The notes: a model not told the origin generated them from the sequence alone. Shown: positions 10,650-22,630, counted from the first letter of the stretch. The stretch: DNA of 64,000 nucleotides from Molossus alvarezi (GCA_037176705.1 CM073907.1:15779001-15843000), one strand, 5' to 3'. Program-made: numbers and translations.

Positions 10650-13497
10650 ATGGCAATAAATAAGTACATATCAATAAGCACCTTAAATGTAAATGGACTG
10701 AATGCTCCCATAAAAAAGACACAGAGTAGCTGATTGTATAAGAAAGCATGACTCATCTATATGTTGTTTACAAGAGACCCACGTCACAACAAAAGACTCA
10801 CATAGATTGAAAGTGAAAGGATGGAAAAAAATCTTTCAAGCAAACGGAAAAAAAAAAAAAAAAAAGCTGGGGTAGCAATACTTATATCTGATAAAATGGA
10901 CTTCAGAATGAAGGCCATAACTAGAGACAAAGAAGGCCACTACGTAATATTGAAAGGATCTATCCAACAGGAAGATATAACCTTGATAAACATATATGCA
11001 TCCAATATAGGAGCACCAAAATATATTAAAAAACTATTGGAGGACTTCAAAGGAGAAATCAATAGCAATACAATCATAGCAGGGGACTTCAACACCCCGC
11101 TCACATCACTGGATAGATCCTCTAGACAAAAAATTAGCAAGGAAACAGAGACTCTAAATGAAGCACTAGACCAAATAGATTTAATAGATATCTACAGAGA
11201 ACTACACCCCAAAACTACAGAATTCACATTCTTCTCAAGTGCACATGGAACATTCTCAAAGTTAGACCACATGATAGGACACAAACTAAATCTCTACAAG
11301 TTCAAAATACTAGCAAATCCAATCCAGCAATACACCAAAAAAAGTATTCACCATGACCAAGTGGGATTCATCCCAGGGATGCAAGGCTGGTACAATATTT
11401 GCAAATCCATAAATGTGATACACCACATAAATAAAATGAAGAATAAAAACCACATGATAATATCAATAGATGCTGAAAAAGCCTTCGACAAAATCCAGTC
11501 TCCATTTTTTATAAAAACGCTCAGCAGTGTGGGAATAGAGGGATCATATCTAGACATAATAAAGGCCTTATATTAAAGACCTACAGCCAACATCATACTC
11601 AATGGGCAAAAACTAAAAGCATTTCCCTTAAAAACAGGAACAAGGCAAGGATGCCCACTTTCACTACTCCTATTTAACATAGTACTGGAAGTCTTAGCCA
11701 CAGCAATCAGACAGGAAGAAAAAATAAAAGGGATCCAAATTGGAAAGGAGGAAGTAAAATTGTCATTCTTTGCAGATGACATGATGCTATACATAGAAAA
11801 CCCCAAAGACTCCACCAAAAGTTTACTAGACTTAATAAATGAATTTGGCAAAGTAGCAGGATACAAAATTAACGTCAAGAAATTGATGGCATTCTTGCAC
11901 ACCAATGATGATCTCACAGAAAAAGAAACTAAGAAAACAATCCCATTTACTATTGCGGCAAAAAAATTAAGATACCTAGGAATAAACTTAACCAAAGAAA
12001 TAAAGGACCTATTCTCAGAAAACTACAGGTCATTGAAAAAAGAAATAGAGGAAGATATAAAAAAGTGGAAGCACATACCCTGTTCATGGATTGGGAGAAT
12101 TAGCATCATTAAAATGTCCATATTACCCAAAGCAATATATAGATTCAACACAATCCCCATCAAAATACCAACGGCATACTTCACAGAATTAGAACAATTA
12201 CTTCAAAAGTTCATATGGAACCAAAAGAGGCCTCGAACAGCCACAGCAATCTTGAAAAGGAAGAACAAAGTTGGAAGGATCACAATACCAGATTTCAGGA
12301 TATACTACAAAGCCACTGTAATGAAAACAGCCTGGTACTGGCACAAGAACAGGTATATAGACCAGTGGAACTGAATAGAGAACCCAGAAATGGACCCAAG
12401 GCAATATGCTCAATTAATATTTGACAAAGGTAGCAAAAGCATACAGTGGAGTAAGGACCGCCTCTTTAAAAAATGGTGCTGAGAAAATTGGATAGCTACT
12501 TGCAGAAAAATGAAACTAGACTTCTACTTACACCCTACACCAGAATAAACTCAGAATGGATAAAAGACTTAAATGTAACTCATGAATCCATAAAAATCCT
12601 AGAGGAGACTGTGGGCAACAAAATTTCAGACATCATACGCAGCAGAATTTTTACTAACACCTCACCTAAGGCAACAGAAACAAAGGAGAAAATGAACAGA
12701 TGGGACTACATCAAACTCAAAAGCTTCTGCACAGCGAAAGATACAGTCATCAAAATGGAAAGGCTACCCACTGTATGGGAGAGCATAACTGCCAATGATA
12801 TATCAGATAAGGGGTTAATTTCCAATACATATAGAGTTCTCATACAACTCCACAAAAGGAAGACAAAGAATCCAATTAAAAAATGGGCAGAGGAACTGAA
12901 TAGACACCTCTCCAAACAGGACATACAAATGGCTAAGAAACATATGAAGAAATGCTCATCATCACTAATCATCAGAGAGATGCAAATTAAAACAACAATG
13001 AGGTATCACCTCACACCTGTCAGAATGGCCGCCATCAACAAATCATCAAACAACAAGTGTTGGCGAGGGTGTGGAGAAAAGAGGACTCTAGTGCACTGCT
13101 GATGGGAATGCAGACTGGTGCAGCCACTATGGAAAACAATATGGTGTCACCTCAAAATATTAAAAATTGAACTTCCATTTGACCCAGTGATCCAACTTCT
13201 AGGAATATACCCTAAGAATCCTAAAACACCAATCAGAAAGAATATATGTATCCCATCTTTGTAGCAGCACTATTTACAATAGCTAAGATCTGTAAACAGC
13301 CCAAGTGTCCATCAGTAGATGAATGGATAAAAAAGCAGTGGTACATATACACAATGGAGTACTACACAGCGGTAAGAAAGAAAGATCTCTTATCCTTTGA
13401 GACTACATGGAGGGACCTGGAAAGTATCATCCTAAGTGAAACAAGCCAAACAGAGAAAGACAAATTTCATAAGATCTCACTTATTTGTGGAATATAA
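10650..13497 (+). pseudogene. L1 ORF2 pseudogene with in-frame 981-bp deletion
   Basis: The start codon and TLNVNGLN endonuclease motif are present, but the frame shifts within about 30 codons. From 10821 to 11576 an open frame runs from the endonuclease straight into the reverse-transcriptase fingers. Relative to the intact copy at 17945, bases equivalent to 18592-19572 are missing, with CAA microhomology at the junction near 11304, and the frame is kept (981 = 3 x 327). Lost are the SDH end of the endonuclease, the linker, and the first RT blocks ([21 protein letters not shown]). The FADD box survives (in 11760-12374), followed by more stops and frameshifts. The gene is dead. Confidence 0.92.
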
Positions 13498-13777
13498 TGA
13501 ACATAACAGTTTGAGGAATGGGGTAGTCCCAGAGACGTGGAAGCGGGGTACAGACTGACAATCCCCTAAAAAGTGGGTAGGTGGGGGAGGGATAAACCAC
13601 AGAACTTATACGCATGTATGCATGAACAGTGGACATGAACAACAATCTGGGGAAGGGACAGGGAGGGAGGGGGAGGGGGAAATCAGTGGGGGAAAAAGGG
13701 GGAAATATCTGTAACAAAAATTAATCAATAAAAAAATTAAATAAAAAAATAAAATAAATAAATTAATTTAAAAAACC

Positions 13778-14998
13778 AGAATGATTAAAAATAATGTCTG
13801 CCAGGGTGTGTACGTGTAGTAATTGATGGTGGAAACAATGTTATTACATCCCCAGTGGTTTTATGTATAAGTCAAATTATTGACCTTTTTTTTTCTCATT
13901 AAGGATACTAAATTTGTCCCTGTTTTATTCTTCAATTATTGGAATAGAAATAGTAAGCTTTGCCTAGTGACTCACAGAGTCCTCCCTGCTTAAGGGAAAA
14001 ACAAGATCTAAACCTCGTTTGCTTTGTATTGTTTGAGGTTATACTTAGGTGAGATTTTGCAAGTTCCTTGCCCCTGGATATCCCCCAAAGTCAACATGGC
14101 TGGTCCCATGTAGAGTTGTCAGCATTTGGGGTCTAGATAATTGGTTCAGAGAGGCCTAGCCCTACATAATAAGGTGGCCTTGAATTTAGGCATAACCAGC
14201 AGTCAGCCCCTATGACCTTCATGTGGCCTAATAAAGGTCTGGCTGACTAAGGACAGTAATCTGAATGGGGTAAGATTTTTCTATAGGAAAATCCTTGATT
14301 TTCCTTAACCTTCTAAAACCGGAATGAGGGTCCCTGCTTCTCAAATAGTCCTTAGTAGTAAATATAATTTTACAACCTCAACAGTATTTATTTGTATTCA
14401 AGTAACTTGTGGTGACTGTACCGCTCCCTGGGCATATATAGATTCCTATTTTTTTGTTGTTCCCATTCTTTGGTGATGTCCCATAAGGCCAGGGTAGAGA
14501 CCTTTATATGACATTAATCTTTAGTAATATTATCTGTGCCTAAAATGCCTCTCATGAAGTCACATAGGTTGAGACTAAAATAGGTTGTTCTATTCCCTTA
14601 GAGGTGACTTTTCTTAAGCTCTCCCCTAATATTTTATTTCTAAGTTCCCAGTTCCACTGTGCCCAGATCTATAAAGATTTTACTGTACAGTCATAATAAA
14701 AAAAAAATTAGAGTCCCGATAAATGTAATTGGCTCATTTTTAAGGGATCTGGAGTGGCCTGCGCTATCTATTTTCTTTTATCTGCCTTCAGGCCAGAGTG
14801 GTGCAGCCAGACTGGGATGCATTGACCTTGACAGCCATTGATGCAGGGAGGATGGCAGTGTATGGGCCTTTCCAGGCCAGAGTTAGCCCCTGGGTGGTAA
14901 ATTTCTTTACCCACACTGAGTCATGGGCTGGAAAGTGTGCACAGGCAAGGCATCACAGATGTGTCTATGGGTGGCCTTATGAGCAGACTGCAGGGCCT
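13778..14998. other. Non-L1 interval, no gene recognised
   Basis: About 1.2 kb of mixed DNA lies between two L1s. No frame longer than ~80 codons and no repeat family is recognised. The more GC-rich part at 14780-14998 looks like an old interspersed repeat or LTR remnant, but I cannot place it. The interval ends abruptly at an old L1 ORF2 segment. Confidence 0.45.
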
Positions 14999-16013
14999 AC
15001 AATCATAGCAGGAGACCTCAACACCCCGCTGACATCACTAAAGTGATCATCTAGACAAAAATTTAACAATGAATCAGAGACTCTAAATTATGTACTAGAT
15101 CAAATAGATTTTATAAATATCTAGAATTACACCACAAAATTGCTTAATTCACATTCTTCTCAAGTGCACAGGGACATCCTCAAAGACAGACCACACATTA
15201 GGACACAAAGTAAGTCTCTACAATTTCAATAAGATTGAATAAAACAAATAGAGCATCTTCTCAGATCACATGGCATAAAAGTAGCAGTTAATTACAATGA
15301 AAACACTCCAACACAGGAGGCTAAATATTTTGTTATTAAACAATGAATGGGTTACCAAGGATATCAAGGAAGAGATTTAAAACTTTCTGGAAACTTTCCT
15401 GACTGGCTTGACTCAATGGTTAGAATGTTGGCCTGTGGACCAGAGTCCTGGGTTTAGTTCCTGCTGAGGGCACGTGCTACAGTTGTATTTAATCTCCAAC
15501 CTTGTCTGGGGTCATGTGCGTGACAACCAGTCGATAGGTCTCTCTCACTTTGTTGTTTTTATCTCTCTCTGTATTTCTCTCTTTCTCCTACTCTATCTGA
15601 AGATAAATGCAAAACTGTCCTCAGGTGAGGATAGAAAAAAAGAAAAACTTCCCGGAGAACAATGAAAATGAAAACACAACAACACAAAATCTGTGGGATG
15701 CAGTAAAAACAGTCCTGAGAGGACAGTTCATTGCACTACATCCTACATTCCAAAACAGAAAACTTTCAAATTGACAATCTACCCCTAAAACTGAAAGATC
15801 TAGAATGTAAAGAAAAAGAAAAATCAAGAGCAAGTAGAAGGAAATAAGTAGTAAAAGTAAGAGTGAAAATAAATGACATAGAAACAAAAAACAATTCAAA
15901 AGATAATTGAAACAAAGAACTGGTTTCCTAAAAAAATTAACAAGATTGATAGACCCTTAGCCAGACTCAGCAGGAAACAAAGAGAAAAGATCCAAATAAA
16001 GTCAAAGTGGATA
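14999..16013 (+). mobile_element. Old L1 ORF2 segment (endonuclease to linker), left half of a split copy
   Basis: It begins at the endonuclease GDFNTPL-equivalent (AGGAGACCTCAACACCCCGC) and runs to the linker ending near TCCAAATAAA. Stops are frequent. It shares old-family variants with 44995-46015 and 54350-55390, including a SINE at the same site. A young L1 interrupts it, and it resumes at 21972. It also lacks about 1.2 kb compared with the 44.4-48.1 kb copy, joining TCCAAATAAA directly to GTCAAAGTGGATA. Confidence 0.85.
15395..15645 (+). mobile_element. tRNA-derived SINE, old subtype (copy 1 of 3 at the same L1 site)
   Basis: The tRNA-like head (CTGACTGGCTTGACTCAATGG) leads to a box B-like GGGTTTAGTTCCTG, a TGTATTTAATCTCCAACCTTG body, CT-rich stretch and a CCTCAGGTGAGGATAG ending with A tail. 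Duplications AACTTTCTGGAAAC and AACTTCCCGGAGAAC flank it. The same SINE occupies the same ORF2 position at 45398 and 54746. Confidence 0.85.
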
Positions 16014-16254
16014 GGATCACCTTGGAGGGAGGGAGAAATGGCAGCGAAGTGAATGGAGGGAACCAGACCGTCTCCCAAGACCAAACTGGATTTACAAGGA
16101 AAACAAAGGCAAACCTTCAGGAAAGGGCAGCGGAAGGACACCTTGGAGGACCACTTAACCAGAAACACCCACTCAGTCCTGGTAGGCTTGCGAGGACAGG
16201 AGAGGGGACCGAGAGCCCAGGGTCCGCAGCGGCCTGGGCAGGGGCCAGGGAACT

Positions 16255-16885
16255 AGAGGGGAAGTTAATTCCACCACCTTTCTTCCCACCGTGCACGGCC
16301 CTGGAAACTCTGTAGCCGGCTAGGCTAGGCTCTCCGCTGAAGCCGCACAGACTCCTGGCCCCCAGGGAACTGGGCGGGACCAGGGAACTCGGAGGAACCG
16401 GGGAACTAGGCGGAAAGTTAATTCTACTGCCTCCCCTCCCACCGTGCAAGGCCCTGTTGCCCCTGAAGCCGCACAGACTCGCAGACCCCAGGCAACTCAG
16501 TGGGACCTGGGAATGCGGTGGAAAGTTAATTCTACCGCCTCCCTCCCCGCCTTGCACGGCCTGGAAACCCTGTTGCCCCTGAAGCCGCACAGACTCGCAG
16601 ACCCCAGGCAACTCAGTGGGACCGGGGAACGCGGTGGAAAGTGAACTCTACTGTCTCCCTTCCTGCCTGCAGGGCCCTGGAAACTCTGTAGCGGGCTAAA
16701 CTCTCCGCTGAAGCTGCACAGACTCCTGGACCCCAGGGAACTGGGCAGGACCAGGGAACTCGGCAGGAAATTATTCCCACCGCCTCCCTTGCCACCCTGC
16801 ATGGGTCCTCCTAACGCTATAGCCTGCTAAACTCCCCGCTGGAGCCACACAGACTCCCGGAGAACAGGGGACTTGGCGGGATTAA
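16255..16885 (+). promoter_or_regulatory. L1 5'UTR tandem monomers (putative promoter)
   Basis: Five GC-rich repeats start with a CTACYGCCTCCC-like motif at about 16269, 16425, 16533, 16648 and 16779, giving spacings of about 156, 108, 115 and 131 bases. Each includes GCACGGCCCTGGAAACTCTG, GAAGCCGCACAGACTC and CAGGGAACTCGGCGGGA-like parts. Many CpGs are kept, as expected of a recent copy. Promoter activity is inferred from position and from monomeric rodent L1s. Confidence 0.7.
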
Positions 16886-16996
16886 AGTGGGTCCTCCCTG
16901 GTGCATCCAAACCCAGGAGAGGGAGCCACAAACAGCAAAACACCAACACCCACTGGGAAAACTTGGCAGACTCCAAAGCCCACTGTGATAACGAAA

Positions 16997-17899
16997 ATGG
17001 TGAGAAACAGAAACAAAAGCCAAATGAAAGATCAAGAGACCTCTACAGAAGATGAAATAAATGAGGTGCAGTTAAGCAAGTTAACAGAACTAGAATTTAG
17101 AGCCATGATGTTGCGGAAGCTCAACAGCATGTGTAAGGACATGAGCAACATGAGTAAAGACATAGAAATGTTGAAAATAAACCATCTGGAAATGAAAAAC
17201 CAACAGGAAGAAATGAAGAATGACATATCGGAAATGAAAAACACACTGGAAGGTCTAAAATGCAGAGTAGGGGAAGCTGAGGACTGGATCAGTGAATTAG
17301 AAGACAGGCTAGAAGAAATCAACCAATCAGAAAACCAAAAGGAAAAAAAGATTAAAAAACAAGAAGAGAGCTTAAGAGAATTGTGGGACAACTGGAAACG
17401 TAATAATATTCGTATCATAGGAGTCCCTGAAGAAGAAGAAAGTAAACGAGGGCTAGAGAATATATTCAAAGAAATAGTGACAGAAAACTTGCCTAATTTG
17501 GTGAAGGAAGAAGGCATTCAAGTTCAAGAAGCTCAGAGAGCCCCAAGTAAGAAGAACCCAAACAGGCCCACACCAAGACACATAGTAATCAAACTGCCAA
17601 AAATTCAAGACAAAGAGAGAATCCTAAAAGCAGCAAGAGATAAGCAACAGGTTACCTACAAAGGAACCCCCATAAGGCTCTCAGCTGACTTCTCACAAGA
17701 AACATTACAGGCTCGAAGGGAATGGCATGAAATAATCAAGGTCATGAAAAACAAGGATATGAATCCAAGACTACTCTACCCAGCAAGGCTATCGTTCAAA
17801 ATAGAAGGCCAAATAAAGAGCTTCCCAGACAAAATAAGGCTAAGGGAGTACATTAGCACCAAACCAGCACTGCAAGAAATGTTAAAAGGACTGCTGTAA
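16997..17899 (+). CDS. L1 ORF1 protein, intact (300 aa)
   Basis: This is the RNA-binding, nucleic-acid chaperone subunit of the L1 ribonucleoprotein. It coats L1 RNA in the cytoplasm as a trimer and is needed for retrotransposition. The ATG at 16997 is chosen because it matches the start of the other ORF1 copies (MVRNRNKSQMK); the frame is open further upstream, but only through 5'UTR. An N-terminal basic and acidic segment leads into a long coiled coil (about residues 45-150, rich in E, K, L and M). An RNA-recognition domain follows around IRIIGVPEEE, then a C-terminal domain with RHIVIKLPKI, ILKAARDKQQVTYKG and LLYPARLSF. The length is usual for mammalian ORF1. It carries a seven-residue CKDMSNM segment absent from the young copy at 58610, marking a different subfamily. 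ORF2 starts 45 bases downstream. No defect is seen. Confidence 0.95.
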   Translation: MVRNRNKSQMKDQETSTEDEINEVQLSKLTELEFRAMMLRKLNSMCKDMSNMSKDIEMLKINHLEMKNQQEEMKNDISEMKNTLEGLKCRVGEAEDWISELEDRLEEINQSENQKEKKIKKQEESLRELWDNWKRNNIRIIGVPEEEESKRGLENIFKEIVTENLPNLVKEEGIQVQEAQRAPSKKNPNRPTPRHIVIKLPKIQDKERILKAARDKQQVTYKGTPIRLSADFSQETLQARREWHEIIKVMKNKDMNPRLLYPARLSFKIEGQIKSFPDKIRLREYISTKPALQEMLKGLL

Positions 17900-17944
17900 T
17901 TACCAGGAGAAATGGGAAGAAAAACAGAACCACACTAAACAAAA

Positions 17945-20900
17945 ATGGCAATAAATAAGTACATATCAATAACCACCTTAAATGTAAATGGACTGAATGC
18001 TCCCATAAAAAGACACAGAGTAGCTGACTGGATAAGAAAGCAAGACTCATCTATATGCTGTTTACAAGAAACCCACCTCACAACAAAAGACTCACATAGA
18101 TTGAAAGTGAAGGGATGGAAAAAAATCTTTCAAGCAAATGGAAAAGAAAAAAAAGCTGGGGTAGCAATACTGATATCTGATAAAATAGACTTCAGATTGA
18201 AGGCCATAACTAGAGACAAAGAAGCCCACTACATAATATTGAAAGGATCTATCCAACAGGAAGATATAACCTTGATAAACATATATGCACCCAATATAGG
18301 AGCACCAAAATATATTAAAAATCTTCTGGAGGACTTCCAAGGAGAAATCGATAGTAATACAATCATAACAGGGGACTTCAACACCCCGCTCACATCACTG
18401 GACAGATCCTCTAGACAAAAAATTAGCAAGGAAACAGAGACTCTAAATGAAGCACTAGACCAAATGGATTTAATAGATATCTACAGAGAACTACACCCCA
18501 AAACTACAGAATTCACATTCTTCTCAAGTGCACATGGGACATTCTCAAAGATAGACCACATGTTAGGGCACAAACTAAGTCTCTACAAGTTCAAGAAGAT
18601 TGAAATTATAACAAGCATCTTCTCAGACCACAATGGTATGAAACTAGAAATCAATTGCAAGAAGAACATGCAAAGACATTTTAACACATGGAAGCTAAAT
18701 AGAATGTTATTAAACAATGAATGGGTCACCGAGGAAATCAAGGAAGAAATCAAAAACTTCCTGGAAACCAATGAAAAGGAGGACACAACAATACAAAATC
18801 TATGGGATGCAGCAAAAGCAGTTCTGAGAGGGAAGTTTATAGCACTACAGGCCTACCTCAAAAAAGAAGAAAAATCTCTAATAGACTACCTAACCTCACA
18901 ACTTAAAGAACTAGAGAGTAAACAAAAAGAAAACCCCAGAGCAAGTAGAAGAAAAGAAATAGTAAGGATCAGAGCAGAAATAAACGACATAGAGACCAAA
19001 AAAACAATCCAGAGGATCAATAAAACAAAGAGCTGGTTTTTCGAAAAGATAAACAAGATTGATGGACCCTTAGCTAGACTCACCAAGAAACAAAGAGAGA
19101 GAACCCAAATACATAAAATCAGAAATGAAACAGGAGAGATAACAACTGACCCTACAGAAATACAAAAGATCGTTAACAACTACTATGAAAAATTATACGG
19201 CAACAAATTCGAAAATCTAGGCGAAATGGACAAATTTCTAGAAACACATAGTCTCCCAAAATTGGATCAGATAGAGATTGAAAACTTGAACAGACCAATA
19301 ACAACAGAAGAAATTGAAGATGTAATCAAGACTCTTCCAGCAAACAAAAGCCCAGGCCCGGATGGCTTCACAGGGGAGTTTTACCGAACATTCAAAGAAG
19401 AACTAATACCCATTCTCCTCAAACTATTTCAAAAAATTCAAGAAGAAGGAAGACTTCCAAACTCGTTTTATGAAGCCAGCATAACTCTAATTCCAAAACC
19501 AGAAAAAGACACAACAAAGAAAGAAAACTACAGGCCAATATCCCTGATGAACATAGATGCCAAAATCCTGAACAAAATACTAGCAAATCGAATCCAGCAA
19601 TACACCAGAAAAATTATCCACCATGACCAGGTGGGATTCATCCCAGGGATGCAAGGCTGGTACAATATTCGCAAATCCATAAATGTGATACACCACATAA
19701 ATAAATTGAAGAATAAAAACCACATGATCATATCAATAGATGCCGAAAAAGCCTTTGACAAAATCCAGCATCCATTTCTGATAAAAACGCTCAGCAGTGT
19801 GGGAATAGAGGGATCATATCTGGACATAATAAAGGCCATATATGAAAGACCTACAGCCAACATCATACTCAATGGGCAAAAACTAAAAGCATTTCCCTTA
19901 AGAACAGGAACAAGGCAAGGATGCCCACTTTCGCCACTCCTATTTAACATAGTACTGGAAGTCTTAGCCACAGCAATCAGACAGGAAGAAAAAATAAAAG
20001 GGATCCAAATTGGAAAGGAGGAAGTGAAATTGTCATTATTTGCAGATGACATGATACTGTACATAGAAAATCCCAAAGACTCCACCAAAAGCTTACTAGA
20101 CTTAATAAATGAATTTGGCAAAGTAGCAGGATACAAAATTAACGTCAAGAAATCGATGGCATTCTTATACACCAATGATGAACTCACAGAAAGAGAAACT
20201 AAGCAAACAATCCCATTTACCATTGCGGCAAAAAAATTAAGATACCTAGGAATAAACTTAACCAAAGAGATAAAGGACCTATTCGCAGAAAACTACAGGT
20301 CTTTGAAAAAAGAAATAGAGCAAGATGTAAAAAAGTGGAAGAACATACCCTGTTCATGGATTGGGAGAATTAACATCATTAAAATGTCCATATTACCCAA
20401 AGCAATCTATAGATTCAACGCAATCCCCATCAAAATACCAACGGCATACTTCAAAGAATTAGAACAATTACTTCAAAAGTTCATATGGAACCAAAAAAGG
20501 CCTCGAATAGCCACAGCAATCTTGAAAAGGAAGAACAAAGTTGGAGGGATCACAATACCAGATTTCAGGTTATACTACAAAGCCACCATAATCAAAACAG
20601 CCTGGTACTGGCACAAGAACAGATATATAGACCAGTGGAAGAGAATAGAGAACCCAGAAATGGACCCTAGGCAATATGCTCAATTAATATTTGACAAAGG
20701 TGGCAAGAGCATTCAGTGGAGTAAGGACAGCCTCTTTAATAAATGGTGCTGGGAAAATTGGACAGCTACTTGCCGAAAAATGAAACTAGATCATCAACTT
20801 ACACCCTACACCAAAATAAACTCAAAATGGATAAAAGACTTAAATGTAACTCATGAATCCATAAAAATCCTAGAGGAGACTGTGGGCAACAAAATATCAG

Positions 20901-21769
20901 ACATCATACGCAGCAGAATTTTTACTGACACATCACCTAAGGCAATAGAAACAAAGGAGAAAATGAACACATGGGACTACATCAAACTCAAAAGCTTCTG
21001 CACAGCGAAAGATACAATCATCAAAACGGAAAGGCTACCCACTGTATCGGAGAGCATAATTGCCAATGATATATCAGATAAGGGGTTAATTTCCAATACA
21101 TATAGAGAGCTCATACAACTCCACCAAAGGAAGACAAAGAATCCAATTAAAAAATGGGCAGAGGAACTAAATAGACACCTCTCCAAACAGGACATACAAA
21201 TGGCTAAGAGACATATGAAGAAATGTTCATCATCACTAATCATCAGAGAGATGCAAATCAAAACAACAATGAGGTATCACCTCACACCTGTCAGAATGGC
21301 CGCCATCAACAAATCATCAAACAACAAGTGTTGGCGAGGGTGTGGAGAAAAGGGGACTCTAGCACACTGTTGGTGGGAATGCAGACTGGTGCAGCCACTA
21401 TGGAAAACAATATGGTGTCACCTCAAAAAATTAAAAATTGAACTCCCATTTGACCCAGTGATCCCACTTCTAGGAATATACCCTAAGAAGCCTGAAACAC
21501 CAATCAGAAAGAATATATGTACCCCCATCTTTGTAGCAGCACTATTTACAATCGCTAAGATCTGGAAACAGCCCAAGTGCCCATCAGTAGACGAATGGAT
21601 TAAAAAGCTGTGGTACATATACACAATGGAGTACTACGCAGCGGTAAGAAAGAAAGATCTCTTATCCTTTGAGACTACATGGAGGGACCTGGAAAGTATC
21701 ATCCTAAGTGAAACAAGCCAAGCAGTGAAAGACAAATTTCATATGATCTCACTGATTTCTGGAATATAA
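17945..21769 (+). CDS. L1 ORF2 protein, intact endonuclease-reverse transcriptase (1274 aa)
   Basis: ORF2p nicks genomic DNA at T-rich sites and reverse-transcribes L1 (and SINE) RNA from the nick. The N-terminal APE-type endonuclease keeps its residues: N13 in TLNVNGLN, E42 in CLQETHL, YAPN at 115-118, D144 and N146 in GDFNTPL, D204 in IDHMLGHK, and SDH at 227-229. The reverse transcriptase has [34 protein letters not shown] and the catalytic FADD at 699-702. The C-terminal knuckle is C1129-x3-C1133-x7-H1141-x4-C1146. Positions are offset by one from human ORF2p. Its length matches the family (~1275). Translation probably depends on reinitiation or similar from the bicistronic RNA, 45 bases after ORF1. 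It looks functional by sequence; activity is untested. Confidence 0.96.
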   Translation: MAINKYISITTLNVNGLNAPIKRHRVADWIRKQDSSICCLQETHLTTKDSHRLKVKGWKKIFQANGKEKKAGVAILISDKIDFRLKAITRDKEAHYIILKGSIQQEDITLINIYAPNIGAPKYIKNLLEDFQGEIDSNTIITGDFNTPLTSLDRSSRQKISKETETLNEALDQMDLIDIYRELHPKTTEFTFFSSAHGTFSKIDHMLGHKLSLYKFKKIEIITSIFSDHNGMKLEINCKKNMQRHFNTWKLNRMLLNNEWVTEEIKEEIKNFLETNEKEDTTIQNLWDAAKAVLRGKFIALQAYLKKEEKSLIDYLTSQLKELESKQKENPRASRRKEIVRIRAEINDIETKKTIQRINKTKSWFFEKINKIDGPLARLTKKQRERTQIHKIRNETGEITTDPTEIQKIVNNYYEKLYGNKFENLGEMDKFLETHSLPKLDQIEIENLNRPITTEEIEDVIKTLPANKSPGPDGFTGEFYRTFKEELIPILLKLFQKIQEEGRLPNSFYEASITLIPKPEKDTTKKENYRPISLMNIDAKILNKILANRIQQYTRKIIHHDQVGFIPGMQGWYNIRKSINVIHHINKLKNKNHMIISIDAEKAFDKIQHPFLIKTLSSVGIEGSYLDIIKAIYERPTANIILNGQKLKAFPLRTGTRQGCPLSPLLFNIVLEVLATAIRQEEKIKGIQIGKEEVKLSLFADDMILYIENPKDSTKSLLDLINEFGKVAGYKINVKKSMAFLYTNDELTERETKQTIPFTIAAKKLRYLGINLTKEIKDLFAENYRSLKKEIEQDVKKWKNIPCSWIGRINIIKMSILPKAIYRFNAIPIKIPTAYFKELEQLLQKFIWNQKRPRIATAILKRKNKVGGITIPDFRLYYKATIIKTAWYWHKNRYIDQWKRIENPEMDPRQYAQLIFDKGGKSIQWSKDSLFNKWCWENWTATCRKMKLDHQLTPYTKINSKWIKDLNVTHESIKILEETVGNKISDIIRSRIFTDTSPKAIETKEKMNTWDYIKLKSFCTAKDTIIKTERLPTVSESIIANDISDKGLISNTYRELIQLHQRKTKNPIKKWAEELNRHLSKQDIQMAKRHMKKCSSSLIIREMQIKTTMRYHLTPVRMAAINKSSNNKCWRGCGEKGTLAHCWWECRLVQPLWKTIWCHLKKLKIELPFDPVIPLLGIYPKKPETPIRKNICTPIFVAALFTIAKIWKQPKCPSVDEWIKKLWYIYTMEYYAAVRKKDLLSFETTWRDLESIILSETSQAVKDKFHMISLISGI

Positions 21770-21971
21770 TGAACATAACAGTTTGAGGACAATCCCCTAA
21801 GGAGTGGGGAGCTGAGAGAGGGATGAACAACAGAACTTAAATGCATGGAGGCATGAACAGTGGACATGGACAACAATCAGGGGAAGGGGCAGGGAGGGAA
21901 GGGGGAGGGGGGAATCAGTGGGGGGAAAAGGAGAATCATTTGTAACAAAAATTAATCAATAAAAAAAAAAA
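21770..21971 (+). promoter_or_regulatory. L1 3'UTR with G-rich tract and poly(A)
   Basis: Short 3'UTR after the ORF2 stop. At about 21882-21925 there are six or more runs of three or more G separated by 1-4 bases, a sense-strand G-quadruplex candidate, followed by an AACAAAAATTAATCAATAAA end and an A14 tail. Equivalent G tracts occur in the other L1 3'UTRs here. Confidence 0.75.
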
Positions 21972-22630
21972 AAAGTCAAAGTGGATAAAAGACTTAAATG
22001 AGACTGGTGAATCCATAAAACTCCCAGAAGAAAATGCAGGCAGCAAAATCTCAAACATCACAGGCAGCAGAAATTTTACCAATACATCGCCTAGGGCAAA
22101 AGAAACAAAATAAATAAAGAAACAAACAAACAATCAAACACATGGGACTACATCAAACTAAAAACCTTCTGGACAGCAAAAGAAACAAGCATCAAAATGG
22201 AAAGACAACCCACTCTATGGGAAAGCATAACTGCCAATGATACATCAGATAAGGAACTAATTTCCAAAATATATGGAGTGCTCATACAACTCAACAAGAG
22301 GAGGACAAATAATTCAAACAAAAACGGGCAGAGGACCTATATAGACACCTCTCCAAACAGGACACACATTTGGTCAAGAAACACATAAAAAAATGCTCAA
22401 TGTTACTAATCAGTTGAGAGATGCAACTTCAGAGAAGGGGAGTGAAGGGGGAGGTATGAGATAAACCAAAGAACATATATGCATGTCTGCATAACCAACA
22501 GACATAAACAATGCTTGTGAGGGGGCAGGATAAATAACTGGGTGTCTGGGGGGAAAAGGAGAACATCTGTAACAAAAAAATGAATAAATTAATTAAAATA
22601 CATAAATAAATGAATAAATAAATAATAAAT
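21972..22630 (+). mobile_element. Old L1 3' part (right half of the copy split by the young L1)
   Basis: It starts with the right-hand target-site duplication and continues with ORF2 C-terminal sequence (GTGAATCCATAAAACTCC, AAAATCTCAAACATCACAGGCAGCAG). It then skips much of the C-terminus and ends in a 3'UTR with an AT-rich tail. It pairs with about 47220-48120, sharing the unusual internal deletion and the GAGATGCAACTTCAGAGAAGGGG junction. Confidence 0.85.

Larger units (their letters stand above)
8416..13759 (+). mobile_element. Near full-length but dead L1
   Basis: The order is 5'UTR (about 8422-9686), broken ORF1, 45-bp spacer, broken ORF2 and 3'UTR with an AT-rich tail. It seems to have landed in the tail of the preceding L1: AAATTAATT occurs at 8407-8415 and again at 13760-13768, a plausible but low-complexity target-site duplication. 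The 5'UTR has GC-rich monomers followed by a single-copy part, which the young L1 at 16014 lacks. Expanded A runs lie in ORF1 (about 10524-10541) and near the start of ORF2 (about 10849-10865). Confidence 0.9.
16014..21971 (+). mobile_element. Young full-length L1 with intact ORF1 and ORF2
   Basis: About 5.96 kb: 5'UTR (16014-16996), ORF1, 45-bp spacer, ORF2, ~190-bp 3'UTR and a poly(A) of about 14. A 16-bp target-site duplication, AAAGTCAAAGTGGATA, lies at 15998-16013 and 21972-21987, the signature of target-primed insertion. Both ORFs are free of stops and the key catalytic residues are present, so it may be competent. Compared with the other full-length 5'UTRs (about 9000-9560 and 58000-58500), it lacks the single-copy part between the monomers and the AGTGGGTCCTCCCTGG segment. 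Confidence 0.95.

Noticed and set aside
14780..14998. Possible endogenous retrovirus or LTR remnant
   Set aside because: No clear LTR ends, primer-binding site or gag/pol motif; left as unassigned.
16901..16996. Upstream in-frame extension of ORF1 (32 codons)
   Set aside because: It begins with GTG, encodes 5'UTR sequence and lacks a matching extension in the other copies; the ATG at 16997 fits the family start.
19528..20265. 245-codon minus-strand frame (also 61769-62416, 11573-11995, 17032-17517, 58516-59109)
   Set aside because: These are antisense shadows of L1 ORF1 and ORF2. They recur in every L1 copy because the sense codons are A-rich.
14999..22630. Deletion caused by the young L1 insertion at 16014
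   Set aside because: Both sides carry the full 16-bp target-site duplication, including post-deletion sequence, so the ~1.2-kb loss in the old L1 was already present when the young L1 inserted.
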